Assembly (NCBI GenBank): GCA_947258795.1
Contig: CAMYJU010000001.1
Span: 124,001-188,000, forward strand
Direction of reading: 5' to 3'
DNA length: 64,000 nucleotides
Source of the DNA: an uncultured Gammaproteobacteria bacterium
GTDB taxonomy: Bacteria > Pseudomonadota > Gammaproteobacteria > DRJJ01
Shown: positions 1 to 8,668 of the stretch, piece by piece
How the letters are laid out: each line of letters opens with the position of its first letter
How positions within the stretch are numbered: the stretch's first letter is position 1
Position numbers and translations under genes: made by a program
Notes under the pieces: model-generated
Told to the model about the DNA's origin: nothing
Databases searched by the model: none
Seen by the model: only the letters and a program-made list of their open reading frames with translations

Positions 1-380
1 ACGAGAGCGATCCGGTAGTTCATATTGATTTTACCTGGCCTTACTGTGAGTTATTACGCAGACAACTGATCGATACCGCGGTGCGTATCAATCAGCCCTT
101 GATATCACAGGCAACCTATGCCGCAACCCAGGGGCCACGACTGGAGAGCGGTGCCGAGATCATTCGACTGGAACGTGATGGTTGTGACCTGGTTGGTATG
201 ACCGGTATGCCGGAAGCAGCCCTGGCTCGTGAACTGGAGCTTTGCTATGCCAGTTGCTGCGTGGTCGCAAACTGGGCTGCCGGTAAGGGTGAAGGTGAAA
301 TCAGCATGGAGCAAATTGAGGCAGTGCTGTCCGGAGCGATGGAAAAACTCAGGCCATTGTTGGCAGCACTGTTACAGTAG
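1..380 (+). CDS. S-methyl-5'-thioinosine / methylthioadenosine phosphorylase, C-terminal part
   Basis: The reading frame is open from base 3, so the gene begins before the window and only about the last 126 codons are seen. The peptide VVHIDFTWPY and the later VGMTGMPEAALARELEL match the MTAP/PNP family, whose members cleave purine nucleosides with phosphate in the cytosol; the MTGMPE...ARE stretch is the nucleoside-binding region. In gammaproteobacteria such proteins are often the methylthioinosine-specific form used in polyamine by-product salvage, but the specificity residues cannot be judged from this fragment. It ends at TAG 378-380, followed by about 130 AT-rich bases before the next gene. 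Confidence 0.8.
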   Translation, partial: ESDPVVHIDFTWPYCELLRRQLIDTAVRINQPLISQATYAATQGPRLESGAEIIRLERDGCDLVGMTGMPEAALARELELCYASCCVVANWAAGKGEGEISMEQIEAVLSGAMEKLRPLLAALLQ

Positions 381-512
381 TATTGTACGGTAACTCCCTG
401 AATATAAAAAATAATCGCCTCACCTCCGATGACTGTCCAGAAAAAAGTTTATAAGTAAATAAGAAAAGAGTAATATATAAAGACCGATTCCGGGTGTTGC
501 AGGAGATCAGTC

Positions 513-1349
513 ATGAAAAATTATCTCAAACAACTTGCTGCGGCCATGCTAATGTTAGTTGCAGTCCATCCGGCTCAGGCCGATGTCCTGTTGCTGGTCC
601 ATGGCTGGGCGGCAAATGCAAATACCTGGGCACAGAGCGGTGTGTTGCCGACACTGCAACAGGCAGACTGGCGCTATGCCGGTGTTCTGACCACAACGCA
701 TAACCAGGTCATGCTTGTTGCTCCGGTACAAACCACCAGTAGCAATAAGGTCTACCTGGCCCATCTGGTGGCTGAAGCGCCGCTTATGCTACAGGCCGGC
801 CAATTACTCGCAGAACTGGACTACGTTGCTCAACACCACCCGGGAGAGAAAATCATACTGGCAGGCCATAGTGCCGGCGGTGTGGTGGCGAGGCTGGCCC
901 TGATCCATCAAAACGCACCGGCTGTTAACACGCTGATTACGATTGCAACCCCGAATCTTGGTACACCGCGAGCACTGGACGGACTCGAAGTGGTTGATAG
1001 CAAGCCTTTCTTTTGTCCGGGTCCGGGCATCGACTTTATGAAGACGGTACTTGGCGGCAATAATTATGATTATCTGAAGGTCTCACGTGCAGCGCTGATT
1101 GACCTGGCGCCGGCCAGTACAGGCAGTCTGACCGCATGGCTGAACCATCAATCACATCCCGCCATCGAGTATCATGCAATTATCCACCTGGCACAGCAGC
1201 AGGGTGATGGCATCGTGCCGGCCTTCAGTCAGGATCTGAACCAGGTCGCGGCCTTGAGTGGCAAGGCACAACAACATGTGCTCGTATCAGGGCATGGCCT
1301 GACACCCGCTGATGGGCAGGTCCTGGTATCGATCCTGTCGGGCCGCTAA
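513..1349 (+). CDS. secreted alpha/beta-hydrolase, lipase-like
   Basis: The 278-residue protein starts with a typical Sec signal (MKNYLKQ..., cut near HPAQA-D at residue 23). It carries the oxyanion-hole motif LLVHGW (about 27-32) and the nucleophile elbow GHSAGG with Ser120. A C-terminal SGHG with His261 is the likely catalytic histidine. This is the arrangement of triacylglycerol lipase/PGAP1-like hydrolases, acting in the periplasm or outside the cell on an ester that cannot be named from sequence. The start is supported by AGGAG at 500-504, eight bases before ATG. It converges on the csiV-like gene with a 22-base gap. No chaperone (Lif-type) gene is beside it. Confidence 0.75.
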   Translation: MKNYLKQLAAAMLMLVAVHPAQADVLLLVHGWAANANTWAQSGVLPTLQQADWRYAGVLTTTHNQVMLVAPVQTTSSNKVYLAHLVAEAPLMLQAGQLLAELDYVAQHHPGEKIILAGHSAGGVVARLALIHQNAPAVNTLITIATPNLGTPRALDGLEVVDSKPFFCPGPGIDFMKTVLGGNNYDYLKVSRAALIDLAPASTGSLTAWLNHQSHPAIEYHAIIHLAQQQGDGIVPAFSQDLNQVAALSGKAQQHVLVSGHGLTPADGQVLVSILSGR

Positions 1350-1371
1350 AACACGTTTTTCCAGGGAACGC

Positions 1372-2316
1372 CTACTGCGCGGGAATCACATCGGTTGCTA
1401 TCGGTAGATCACTTTGTAGCACATCCACCGGTGTTACGGTCTGTGGGATTTTGTAACGGGTTATTTTCACCAGCATGCCCAGTTTTGGGTGGTCGATATA
1501 ATGCAGTTCATTACTGCGCATGCGCCTGTGCATTTCCACCCGATACGGGACCAGCACATATTCGCGGTAATCACGCTTTGTTTCGGGTGAGATGGCCACC
1601 GGCTCACGGTAGATAAAATCTAGCCAGACATGCAAATATCGGCCAATGCTGACCGTAAAACTGCCATCCAGTATGTTGGTATCAGGGCCTGGGATGTCTG
1701 CAGGGACAGCTCCAGTCCTGCCAGATCGTGCAGTTGTGTCAGATTTGAGTGCAGGTATATAGATCTGTGGTGCCTGTATCACTTCAGGCTCCTTCGCGGT
1801 GGTGATCGGCTGACCCATAGGCAATTGACCTTCAGTCGGTGGTGGAAGGGTGCCTGGGGTATCACCACGCTGAAAATCGCTTTGTTCGAAGTTGCCAAAA
1901 CCGGGTTCAGGTAGCGGGGTAAACAACTCATCACCAGTCAGGTGAACCGCACGGGCCTGTTGCCGATCAAAGGTTTTTTGCAACCAGGCTGTATGCAATA
2001 GCAGGCGGCGTCCTTTTGATCGGCTGATAGCATGGGCGTCGGGTTTCAGTTCCAGCTCACTGTCGGGCAGGCGCTGGAATTCTATCGGCCCGGCAGGACC
2101 AGACTGGTCTTTGGTGACCCTGGACAGTTTAACGGCATCAGACAGGTCCAGTGCCTGTATGTATCCCGGCCAACGTTCCTGCGCCATCCGGATCTGGGGC
2201 AGGTATGAAAAAGCGACTACCTCGACCTTGTACCAGCGCTGCTCGGGTTGCTCGGCCCAGGTGACCGGGAGACAGGCAAATAACAGTAAAAACAAGAGGT
2301 TTATATTCCTGATCAT
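1372..2316 (-). CDS. csiV: CsiV-like periplasmic peptidoglycan-binding protein
   Basis: This is an exported protein of about 314 residues. The signal peptide is hydrophobic (MIRNINLLFLLLFACLPVTWA). The mature start RWYKVEVVAFSYL and the C-terminal half (YLHVWLDFIYREPV..., LHYIDHPKLGMLVKITRY) match the CsiV family. In Vibrio CsiV binds peptidoglycan and activates the transpeptidase-partner LpoA/PBP1a system in response to D-amino acids. In many relatives csiV lies next to mfd; here mfd is 19 kb away, so that linkage is broken. The ORF can also begin at GTG 2322; ATG 2316 gives a cleaner signal peptide. Neither start has a strong ribosome-binding site. Confidence 0.65.
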   Translation of the reverse strand: MIRNINLLFLLLFACLPVTWAEQPEQRWYKVEVVAFSYLPQIRMAQERWPGYIQALDLSDAVKLSRVTKDQSGPAGPIEFQRLPDSELELKPDAHAISRSKGRRLLLHTAWLQKTFDRQQARAVHLTGDELFTPLPEPGFGNFEQSDFQRGDTPGTLPPPTEGQLPMGQPITTAKEPEVIQAPQIYIPALKSDTTARSGRTGAVPADIPGPDTNILDGSFTVSIGRYLHVWLDFIYREPVAISPETKRDYREYVLVPYRVEMHRRMRSNELHYIDHPKLGMLVKITRYKIPQTVTPVDVLQSDLPIATDVIPAQ

Positions 2317-2499
2317 CGGCACAGTTTACCTGTATCCAACTGGTTGATCCAGTGTCATTGTTCGTGAGTTTTAGGTGAAGTTAAAAGGACGAACGGCATC
2401 ACAAAATCTTGCGTAGTCGAGCCAAATGATGCTATTCAAGTCAATCAAACTGCCAGATTGAGTCTGATTTAAGTATGAAATTAGCACGAGGATGGTCAG

Positions 2500-3633
2500 G
2501 TGTTCGGGGGAGACAGGCAGGATATATACTGCCTGAATGACGGATATGCATATCAAGCCATGATCAAACTAGTACTAAGGCCAAGGTCCGAGGATATATA
2601 TGGTCAGGACTATAGGTCGTCACTGGCGATAGACAGACTGTGTTTAACGCCGTATCCACTGAATGGGGATGATAAAAACATAACTGTCGACAGTCAGGAC
2701 AGGAGACTCGTTATTACGTTTGATCCTGATAATGAGCTATGTAAAAACTATATTTTAAATTTACCGCCTGACACGACGGTTATTTCCCACTACCAGTACC
2801 AATGGGAATATCAATCACCTGAACAGAAAGTGAATTGCGAATTAGTATTTTCCCGCTCCAGCATTGTCGTAGTGCCTGCAGTATTCTTGAAAGATGAACT
2901 AACAAGCAGGTTCCCGGATTTGCAGATCACCCATATCAAAAATGGTGCAGATCCGCTTAGATTCAGGCCGTGTACCAAGGAGGAACGTAATGCATTCAAG
3001 CGTAAGCTCGGAATACCACTATCGTCTGTGCTGCTGATCCATGCTGGTCGACTCAGCCAGGAGAAGGGTATGCATGTGCTAATGAAAATCTGCAGGAAAT
3101 TACCGAAAAATCAGCATTTGCTTTTATTTTGTCGAAAAGGAAAAGTGTCAGAAGCTGTGGTATCAAATATTAAAAATCTCTTGCGGGACAGGCTCCATGT
3201 CATGTTTGATTTACACACCGTACCAAGGCAAGACCACCCAGTCCGGTTGTGTGACGTACTGATTTCTGCGTCATTGGGAGAGGTAGCGCCGATGGTTGTG
3301 CTTGAGGCGCTGCTATCCGGAGTGCCTGTTATTGCAACTGATTCTACTCCATTTTACAGAGAGCTGGTTGCCTGTAAGGGGTTTCCTTCAGAATCTTTGA
3401 CTACTACAGCACTTCCACAAAATCTTGTTAAAATGCCATCCTTTCAGAGGCGGCTTGATAACAACGAACTATTGTCAGTATCCGCTAACATGATCAGCAC
3501 CTTATCGACAATTACTATCAGAAATGATACGGAAAGAAAACTGCTGTCCAAAATGATTATTGATAGTGGTTATTCCGCTGATACTATGCTGAAGGAATAT
3601 AAAAAGCTGTATGCTATCTATGCAAGCAGCTAG
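2500..3633 (+). CDS. glycosyltransferase family 4 (GT-B) protein
   Basis: The C-terminal half is a clear GT4 domain. NGADPLRFRP is the usual linker motif, HAGRLSQEKGM binds the phosphates of the sugar nucleotide, and GEVAPMVVLEALLSGVPVIA holds the E-x7-E motif. It should transfer a sugar from a nucleotide donor in the cytosol, but acceptor and product are unknown. The start is unclear: GTG 2500 gives 377 residues and ATG 2560 (MIKLVLRPRSED) gives 357; neither has a good ribosome-binding site. The gene stands alone, with no polysaccharide operon around it. Its sequence is AT-richer than that of the genes to its left, which marks the start of an AT-rich stretch reaching about 14.5 kb. It may be a transferred gene. 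Confidence 0.75.
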   Translation: MFGGDRQDIYCLNDGYAYQAMIKLVLRPRSEDIYGQDYRSSLAIDRLCLTPYPLNGDDKNITVDSQDRRLVITFDPDNELCKNYILNLPPDTTVISHYQYQWEYQSPEQKVNCELVFSRSSIVVVPAVFLKDELTSRFPDLQITHIKNGADPLRFRPCTKEERNAFKRKLGIPLSSVLLIHAGRLSQEKGMHVLMKICRKLPKNQHLLLFCRKGKVSEAVVSNIKNLLRDRLHVMFDLHTVPRQDHPVRLCDVLISASLGEVAPMVVLEALLSGVPVIATDSTPFYRELVACKGFPSESLTTTALPQNLVKMPSFQRRLDNNELLSVSANMISTLSTITIRNDTERKLLSKMIIDSGYSADTMLKEYKKLYAIYASS

Positions 3634-3939
3634 TAAATATTATGGGTACTCGATTTAGAAATACAACGTACACACATCGTTCGATCGTTATTTACATATG
3701 ATGGACCAACCGGTCTGCTGAGATGCACATAAGTCTGGCATTGGTAATGAAATGTCAAGATTGTGTCAAATCTCCAGTATTCACTGTAATGAGCCTTTTT
3801 CATAACCTGCTAAGGATTTATAGTAGTCGATAGAGCAGGTCAGGTCGCCTATCAACCGAGATCTGATCTTTACTATTTTATTACATTTGTATTTATTTTA
3901 TACATTTTTGTGTTTTGAATATATTAAGGAAATATAATT
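3634..3939. other. intergenic region upstream of the OmpA-family gene
   Basis: Very AT-rich over its last 80 bases and without an ORF that I can support. It contains a site at 3704-3715 (GACCAACCGGTC) that resembles the duplicated TetR operator at 55 kb, and AAGGAA at 3926-3931 as the ribosome-binding site for the next gene. No convincing sigma-70 promoter pair could be fixed by eye. Confidence 0.5.
3702..3720 (+). promoter_or_regulatory. possible TetR-type operator (near match)
   Basis: TGGACCAACCGGTCTGCTG agrees at 15 of 19 positions with the reverse complement of the operator found twice around the TetR gene (54952-54970 and 55627-55645). The core GACCaACCGGTC differs from GACCgACCGGTC by one base. 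It lies about 220 bases before the OmpA-family gene. A chance match is possible. Confidence 0.3.
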
Positions 3940-4602
3940 ATGAAAACGATGCATCGTAGTCAGTTAGTAAAGTTAACAACAATGATCAGTGTAAGTGGCG
4001 CCTTGGTATTGTCCGCACAAGTCAGTTCGGCGGCGTCAAAAGGCTATTGTGGTTATGTAACATCCAGTACCGGTGAGCTGGTACGTGATAGTGATGGTCA
4101 TTGTGTACGTGGTGGATCATGGGAGCCTAAATTTGCTATTGAGGAATGTGATCCTCAATATATCAAGAAAGCAGAGCCTCAGCAGAAACCGGCGCCGAAA
4201 CCTGTCGCAAAAGTAATGCCAGAACCTGAACCGAAACCGGTTATAAAAACGATTGAACTGAAAGCAGGCGCTTTGTTTGATACCAATAGCGACAATATCA
4301 AGTCACTGGGATACCCTGAGCTGGACAAGCTTTCGGCTGAATTGAAGAAAAATACACAATATGAGAATTTTAAGGTTATCGGACATACGGATAGTCGTGG
4401 TAAAGATAATTACAATCTCGAATTGTCAAAAAAACGCGCATCTGCAGTACGTGACTATCTGGTAAGTAAAGGTATCAATGGGGACAGGATTACTGTAATT
4501 GGGATGGGTGAAAGACAACCAATTGCAGATAATCAGAGTGCAGAAGGACGAGCAAAGAATCGACGTGTAGAGATACAGGTTAAGGTGATCAAGGTAGAGT
4601 AG
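3940..4602 (+). CDS. OmpA-family peptidoglycan-binding protein
   Basis: This 220-residue exported protein has a signal peptide of about 31 residues (ending SSAAS). A short cysteine-containing segment follows (KGYCGYV...GHCVRGG), then a Pro/Lys/Glu-rich linker near residues 85-105 and an OmpA C-terminal domain (about 107-218). The domain shows the expected IGHTDSRG, LSKKRASAVRDYL, GMGERQPI and GRAKNRRVEI motifs, whose Asp and Arg bind diaminopimelate in the wall. There is no N-terminal beta barrel, so it may be a soluble or peripheral wall linker rather than a porin. The N-terminal piece resembles that seen in other short proteobacterial OmpA-like proteins. AAGGAA precedes the ATG. A 12-base inverted repeat lies downstream. 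Confidence 0.85.
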   Translation: MKTMHRSQLVKLTTMISVSGALVLSAQVSSAASKGYCGYVTSSTGELVRDSDGHCVRGGSWEPKFAIEECDPQYIKKAEPQQKPAPKPVAKVMPEPEPKPVIKTIELKAGALFDTNSDNIKSLGYPELDKLSAELKKNTQYENFKVIGHTDSRGKDNYNLELSKKRASAVRDYLVSKGINGDRITVIGMGERQPIADNQSAEGRAKNRRVEIQVKVIKVE

Positions 4603-4665
4603 GTCGGAAAAAGCATACAGCAATTAGCAATACTGTACTAATTGTCATGTATAAAATATTACTGG

Positions 4666-4703
4666 TGCCAGGCCACATAGGGCTAATGCTTTGTGGCCTG
4701 GCA
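4666..4703 (+). terminator. 12-bp perfect inverted repeat after the OmpA-family gene
   Basis: TGCCAGGCCACA (4666-4677) pairs exactly with TGTGGCCTGGCA (4692-4703) across a 14-base loop, 64 bases after the stop codon. No T-run follows directly; a run of six Ts appears only about 25 bases later. It could end the ompA-like transcript or protect its 3' end. Confidence 0.5.
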
Positions 4704-4816
4704 AAGTAGAGATGAATTTACTATTTCTGATTTTTTCTCTACTATTTAGACTCTAAACGGCAGTATTATTTTTAAAAGTGCATGATACTATCGTCAATCA
4801 GCATCCTGGTAGTCAA

Positions 4817-5218
4817 ATGAAAGGCATAATAGGGTATTTTTCAATTGTATTTTCAATATTAGCAATTTTCACTTTTGCGCTTTGGTTATTATTTGCGCTT
4901 GATGAAACTGTTACTAGTGGTGAAGCATATGGGTTGGCGATAGGAAAGACAAAAACTGAAACTTATAAATTTATCATTGAGAATGAAAAGCTCGGGTCTT
5001 TTAGTCATATATATACAGGAGAACGACATAATTATTTATCCTCTGTACCGGTTAATAAGCTTTCATTTTTCAGGCTTCGACACCATGATATTTGGCATAT
5101 AATTATCGGTCAAAAACTTTCTTCGTATAACATCTTAATTATCAAGTTTAGTAATGACAGGATAGTATCCTTACAGAGGCAAAGAAATATTAAATATCTT
5201 ATCCCGTTCGGTTGGTAG
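4817..5218 (+). CDS. small single-span membrane protein, unknown
   Basis: From ATG 4817 the product has 133 residues; an in-frame GTG at 4778 would add 13. Residues 5-30 form one strong membrane segment (IIGYFSIVFSILAIFTFALWLLFAL), followed by a polar domain of about 100 residues with scattered aromatic residues and histidines. I do not recognise the family. The codon use is very AT-rich, like its immediate surroundings. No clear ribosome-binding site marks either start, and no close neighbour suggests a role. It is long enough to be a real gene but could be a decaying one. Confidence 0.4.
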   Translation: MKGIIGYFSIVFSILAIFTFALWLLFALDETVTSGEAYGLAIGKTKTETYKFIIENEKLGSFSHIYTGERHNYLSSVPVNKLSFFRLRHHDIWHIIIGQKLSSYNILIIKFSNDRIVSLQRQRNIKYLIPFGW

Positions 5219-5794
5219 AGAATAGCAGTATTTATAATTTACAAGTTCACAAGAATATTCTTATTGTAGTTCAGTTAGCCATTCCCGCTTCTAGTAGTTT
5301 TTTCATATAAATAATTACCTGTTTTTGTCTGTAGTGAGCAGTCTCTGGCTCTAAATTATCCACTGTATTATATAAAGCAATGCAAGATATAGAGATGTTA
5401 AACGTGCAGGTAAATAGTAAATGCAAATTATCTGTTAAACGTTGTGTATGTGTATTGATTATGATTAATAAACACATAATATTGTGGATCATTGATAGTC
5501 TGAAACCATATTCAATTATCTGGATATAGTTTTTGAAAAAGTAACTATTCAATAATTAAGCAACCAGTTTAATAACAGGCTAGTGGGGAAAACTATTGCC
5601 ACTATTCAGTCAAGTAGAACAGGTGTCTAATGCTTATAAGTATATATGCTGGTAATGAGGCTGGTTTGTGTTGACTGGTTAATGTAAATGAGAAAAGTAA
5701 AAATCTTCATATCTAGTAAGAAACAATATTACTCTACGTGAACAGAACATGCGAAACATTTTGTGAAAACATAAAGAGAAGAGGGGCGAACCAA
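5219..5794. other. AT-rich intergenic region
   Basis: There is no supported gene in these 575 bases. A 93-codon minus-strand frame (5271-5552) exists, but it has no ribosome-binding site and its composition is that of AT-rich noncoding DNA. A good ribosome-binding site (GAGGGG at 5781-5786) appears only before the DUF4332 gene. Confidence 0.5.
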
Positions 5795-6196
5795 ATGAAA
5801 ATAGATGAAATAGAAGGTATCGGCGCATCTTATGCTGAAAAACTTAAATTGTCCGGCATCACGAGTGTAAAGAAAATGCTTGAAGCAGGTGCCAGTAAAA
5901 AGGGTAGAAAAGAATTGTCTAATAATTCCGGTATTAATGAAAAGCTAATCCTGAAATGGGTGAATCTTTGTGACCTATGCAGAATTAAAGGCGTTTCAAC
6001 ACAGTACTCAGAGCTACTTGAATCATCAGGCGTAGATACCGTGAATGAACTGAAAGGAAGAAACGCTAAAAACCTGTCAGAAAAGATGCTCGAGGTTAAT
6101 AAAGAGAAGAAACTCGTACGTGTTGTACCTGGATTCAAATCTATTGAAAAATGGGTTGAACAAGCCAAGACACTACCAGCTGTAATAACCTACTAG
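5795..6196 (+). CDS. DUF4332 helix-hairpin-helix protein
   Basis: The product has 133 residues from ATG 5795, which follows GAGGGG by eight bases; the open frame reaches back to 5738 but without a ribosome-binding site. IDEIEGIGASYAEKLKLSGI near the start is a helix-hairpin-helix type motif, and a second related unit follows (CRIKGVSTQYSELLESSGVDTVNELK, about residues 60-90). This duplicated pattern is that of DUF4332 proteins, whose function is not established; nucleic-acid or protein binding is inferred only from the fold. It lies 22 bases before the channel gene and probably shares its transcript. Confidence 0.7.
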   Translation: MKIDEIEGIGASYAEKLKLSGITSVKKMLEAGASKKGRKELSNNSGINEKLILKWVNLCDLCRIKGVSTQYSELLESSGVDTVNELKGRNAKNLSEKMLEVNKEKKLVRVVPGFKSIEKWVEQAKTLPAVITY

Positions 6197-6218
6197 TATA
6201 TTTATTCTGGAGAATCTC

Positions 6219-7676
6219 ATGGATTTATCATCGATTTTAAGTTCCCTACAGTCTTCTTTAGGAGACTTGTTACCGAAGGTATTAGCTGCAATCAGTATTC
6301 TTGTTGTTGGCTGGATTGTGGCAGTTATTGTTCGCGCTGTTATCAGAAAGTCTTTGGCATATTTTAATATCAATACTCGAATCAAAGAAAAAAGTGGCAG
6401 TGATATAAACCTCGAGTCTGGTGTAGCTAGTGGTGTTTTCTATATTATTATGCTATTGGTGCTGGTTGCATTTTTCAGCGCATTAGACTTGCAGGTTGTT
6501 TCTGAGCCTTTGCAAGACCTGACTACCCAGTTTTTTGATTATGTGCCAAAGCTCGTAGCAGGCGGAGCACTATTACTAGTGACCTGGATTATTGCGACTT
6601 TAATTAAGATGGTTTCGACAAAGGCATTATCAGCAACATCGCTGGATGAAAAAATCACATCTGAAGCCGGAATGAGACCTGTAAGTCAAAGCTTGGGAAA
6701 TATTTTATACTGGCTTGTATTCCTGATCTTCTTGCCTGCAATATTAAGTGCTTTTGAAATGCAAGGACTGCTAAAGCCGGTCGAGTCAATGGTTAATAAA
6801 ATACTGGATATGTTGCCGAATATATTTGGTGCTGCAATTATTGGTTTTGTCGGCTGGATGGTGGCAAAAATATTGCGAGACCTGGTATCAAACTTAATGA
6901 GTGCATTGGGAGCTGACCATATTGGGGAAAAGGCCGGATTGAGTGAATCACTTAGTCTCTCCAGATTGACAGGAGTTATAGTGTTTGTACTTATTTTCGT
7001 TCCTGTATTAATTTCAGCCCTTAATACTCTACAGATCGAGGCTATTTCGGGGCCTGCAACTGAAATGCTTGCAGCTGTAATGAAGGCAATCCCAAATATT
7101 TTTGCTGCTGTAGCTATTCTTGCAGTGTCATTTTTTGTTGCCCGTTTCATATCTGGAATTTTAGTTACATTACTGGATGGGACAGGCTATAACACTTTAC
7201 CTGAAAAATTGGGTTTCAGGAATGTAGACACGAATAGAAAGACACCGGCTGAAATGACAGGCAAGGTTATACTGTTCTTTATCATGCTTTTCGCAACAGT
7301 AGAAGCAGCAGGTAAACTCGAATTTCATCAGGTATCTTCGATTATCAGTACATTTATCCAGTTCGGTGGTCAGGTTCTATTGGGTGTTGTGATACTGGGT
7401 ATCGGTTTATGGCTTGCAAATCTCGTCAGATCAGCACTACTCGCAGTAAGTGGAGATAATGCATCGGCAATTGCTGGTATTACTCATATATCGATACTTG
7501 TCCTGGTTGCGGCAATGGGACTGAGAGCGATGGGTATAGCAGACGACATAGTGAATATTGCATTCAGTATGATGCTTGGAGCTATCGCTGTCGCAATCGC
7601 TTTGTCATTTGGTCTGGGAGGCCGTGAAGCAGCAGGATTACAGATGGAATACTGGTTGAAAAAATTACGTAAATAA
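6219..7676 (+). CDS. CmpX-like mechanosensitive channel family protein (TM_helix repeats)
   Basis: This is a very hydrophobic protein of 485 residues with about ten membrane spans arranged as repeated units. Each unit has a helix pair with the pattern PKLVAGGALLLVTWIIA or PNIFGAAIIGFVGWMVAKI, and units recur near residues 15, 108, 198, 290 and 385. The repeats match the 'conserved TM helix' family that includes Pseudomonas CmpX, usually annotated as mechanosensitive channels. A large soluble MscS C-terminal domain is missing. It probably sits in the inner membrane and responds to envelope tension, but transport has not been shown for most members. It is preceded by CTGGAG at 6208-6213. It groups with the DUF4332 gene before it and the lipoprotein after it. 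Confidence 0.8.
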   Translation: MDLSSILSSLQSSLGDLLPKVLAAISILVVGWIVAVIVRAVIRKSLAYFNINTRIKEKSGSDINLESGVASGVFYIIMLLVLVAFFSALDLQVVSEPLQDLTTQFFDYVPKLVAGGALLLVTWIIATLIKMVSTKALSATSLDEKITSEAGMRPVSQSLGNILYWLVFLIFLPAILSAFEMQGLLKPVESMVNKILDMLPNIFGAAIIGFVGWMVAKILRDLVSNLMSALGADHIGEKAGLSESLSLSRLTGVIVFVLIFVPVLISALNTLQIEAISGPATEMLAAVMKAIPNIFAAVAILAVSFFVARFISGILVTLLDGTGYNTLPEKLGFRNVDTNRKTPAEMTGKVILFFIMLFATVEAAGKLEFHQVSSIISTFIQFGGQVLLGVVILGIGLWLANLVRSALLAVSGDNASAIAGITHISILVLVAAMGLRAMGIADDIVNIAFSMMLGAIAVAIALSFGLGGREAAGLQMEYWLKKLRK

Positions 7677-7684
7677 ACTTATAT

Positions 7685-7713
7685 CAGCCTGCCCAGATAA
7701 TTAGGGCAGGCTG
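7685..7713 (+). terminator. 10-bp perfect inverted repeat after the channel gene
   Basis: CAGCCTGCCC (7685-7694) pairs exactly with GGGCAGGCTG (7704-7713) around a nine-base loop, starting eight bases after the stop codon. No U-tract follows, so it may be a partial terminator or an RNA-stabilising hairpin between the channel and lipoprotein genes. Confidence 0.5.
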
Positions 7714-7751
7714 CAAAATCGTCAAAATCATTATCAAAAAAGGAACTAATT

Positions 7752-8084
7752 ATGAAAAAGTCAATTGCAATAATGTTATTCGGTCTGGTTTTATCAGGAT
7801 GCTCACAGTCTGATGAACCTACATTGGAAGATCAAAAGAAAAAAGTAATATCAAATATAGAGGATAAAGCACAGGTAATACAGGACAAAAGTGATCCAAG
7901 TAGCACTAGCGCTGAAACAGAAACAAAAACAAAAACAAAAGAGATTATCGATAATGTTAAGGAAGATGCCAATGAGTTACTTGATAAAGGAGTTAAAAGT
8001 GAAACAGGAGAGAAAGTAATGGACAAGGCAAAGGAAATACAGGAATCAGCAGAATCCAAGGCGGCGGACTTAATGGGAAAGTAA
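7752..8084 (+). CDS. small lipoprotein, unknown
   Basis: The 110-residue product has a lipoprotein signal (MKKSIAIMLFGLVLSGC, lipobox LSGC with Cys17). The mature part is almost wholly helical and highly charged, with regularly spaced Lys, Glu and Asp (for example TETKTKTKEIIDNVKEDANELL), and low in aromatic residues. It resembles small envelope-stress or YtxH/late-embryogenesis-like helical proteins in composition only. AAGGAAC precedes the ATG by about seven bases. It lies between the channel and the ComEA-like gene, suggesting a shared envelope role, which is inference. Confidence 0.7.
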   Translation: MKKSIAIMLFGLVLSGCSQSDEPTLEDQKKKVISNIEDKAQVIQDKSDPSSTSAETETKTKTKEIIDNVKEDANELLDKGVKSETGEKVMDKAKEIQESAESKAADLMGK

Positions 8085-8113
8085 ATCAATATAATATAAG
8101 ATGAGGTTTGACT

Positions 8114-8668
8114 ATGTTTGTATATAAAAAAATATCACAGCTTATAGATATGAGCAATATACGGAAAGTGACTGTAGCGATATTTATCACTGTTTTACTC
8201 CAGTCTATTTCATATCCGGTATTAGCCGAACTTATCAATATAAATAAAGCAGATGTAGTAACACTCAGCAAGCATCTCAAGGGGGTGGGAGATGTTAAAG
8301 CACAATCTATTGTTGAATACCGAAGGCAATATGGTCCATTTAAAAACGTTAATGAACTTGTATATGTACCGGGAATCGGCGATGGTATCCTGAATGATAA
8401 TAGGTCAAATCTTTCTACTAAAAAGGGAATTTTTAGAGCTCAAGAGAGAAGCAGTAAACAATCAGCCTTGAACGACTCAAGCAAATCATCACCAATTCAA
8501 CATAAAGGAAGAAATTTTTCGGAAAAACGCAATACTGATTTCAAGTCTGATAAAACCGTCTCAAACGATACATCAAGAAAACAAAAAGGAAATAAACATT
8601 CGAAAAAGGACAAGAAGTCCGGAAAGGGCAAGGGTGTCAAGCAGTCGAAAAAGGACAAGAAGTCCTGA
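8114..8668 (+). CDS. ComEA-like helix-hairpin-helix protein with lysine-rich tail
   Basis: From ATG 8114 (GATGAGG ends eight bases before it) the product has 184 residues; TTG 8108 is an unlikely start. An N-terminal membrane or signal segment (VAIFITVLLQSISYPVLA) is followed by a ComEA helix-hairpin-helix (LININKADVVTLSKHLKGVGDVKAQSIVEYR..., about 40-90) with the two GVG/GIG hairpins. In ComEA proteins this domain binds incoming DNA in the periplasm. The unusual part is the last 90 residues: Ser/Lys-rich, ending in two copies of SKKDKKS separated by GKGKGVKQ. The encoding DNA carries the matching direct repeat (8599-8620 and 8645-8666). No other competence genes are nearby. Confidence 0.75.
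   Translation: MFVYKKISQLIDMSNIRKVTVAIFITVLLQSISYPVLAELININKADVVTLSKHLKGVGDVKAQSIVEYRRQYGPFKNVNELVYVPGIGDGILNDNRSNLSTKKGIFRAQERSSKQSALNDSSKSSPIQHKGRNFSEKRNTDFKSDKTVSNDTSRKQKGNKHSKKDKKSGKGKGVKQSKKDKKS

Noticed and set aside
5271-5552. 93-codon minus-strand frame in AT-rich spacer
   Set aside because: It has no ribosome-binding site or family resemblance, and its composition is that of noncoding AT-rich DNA.
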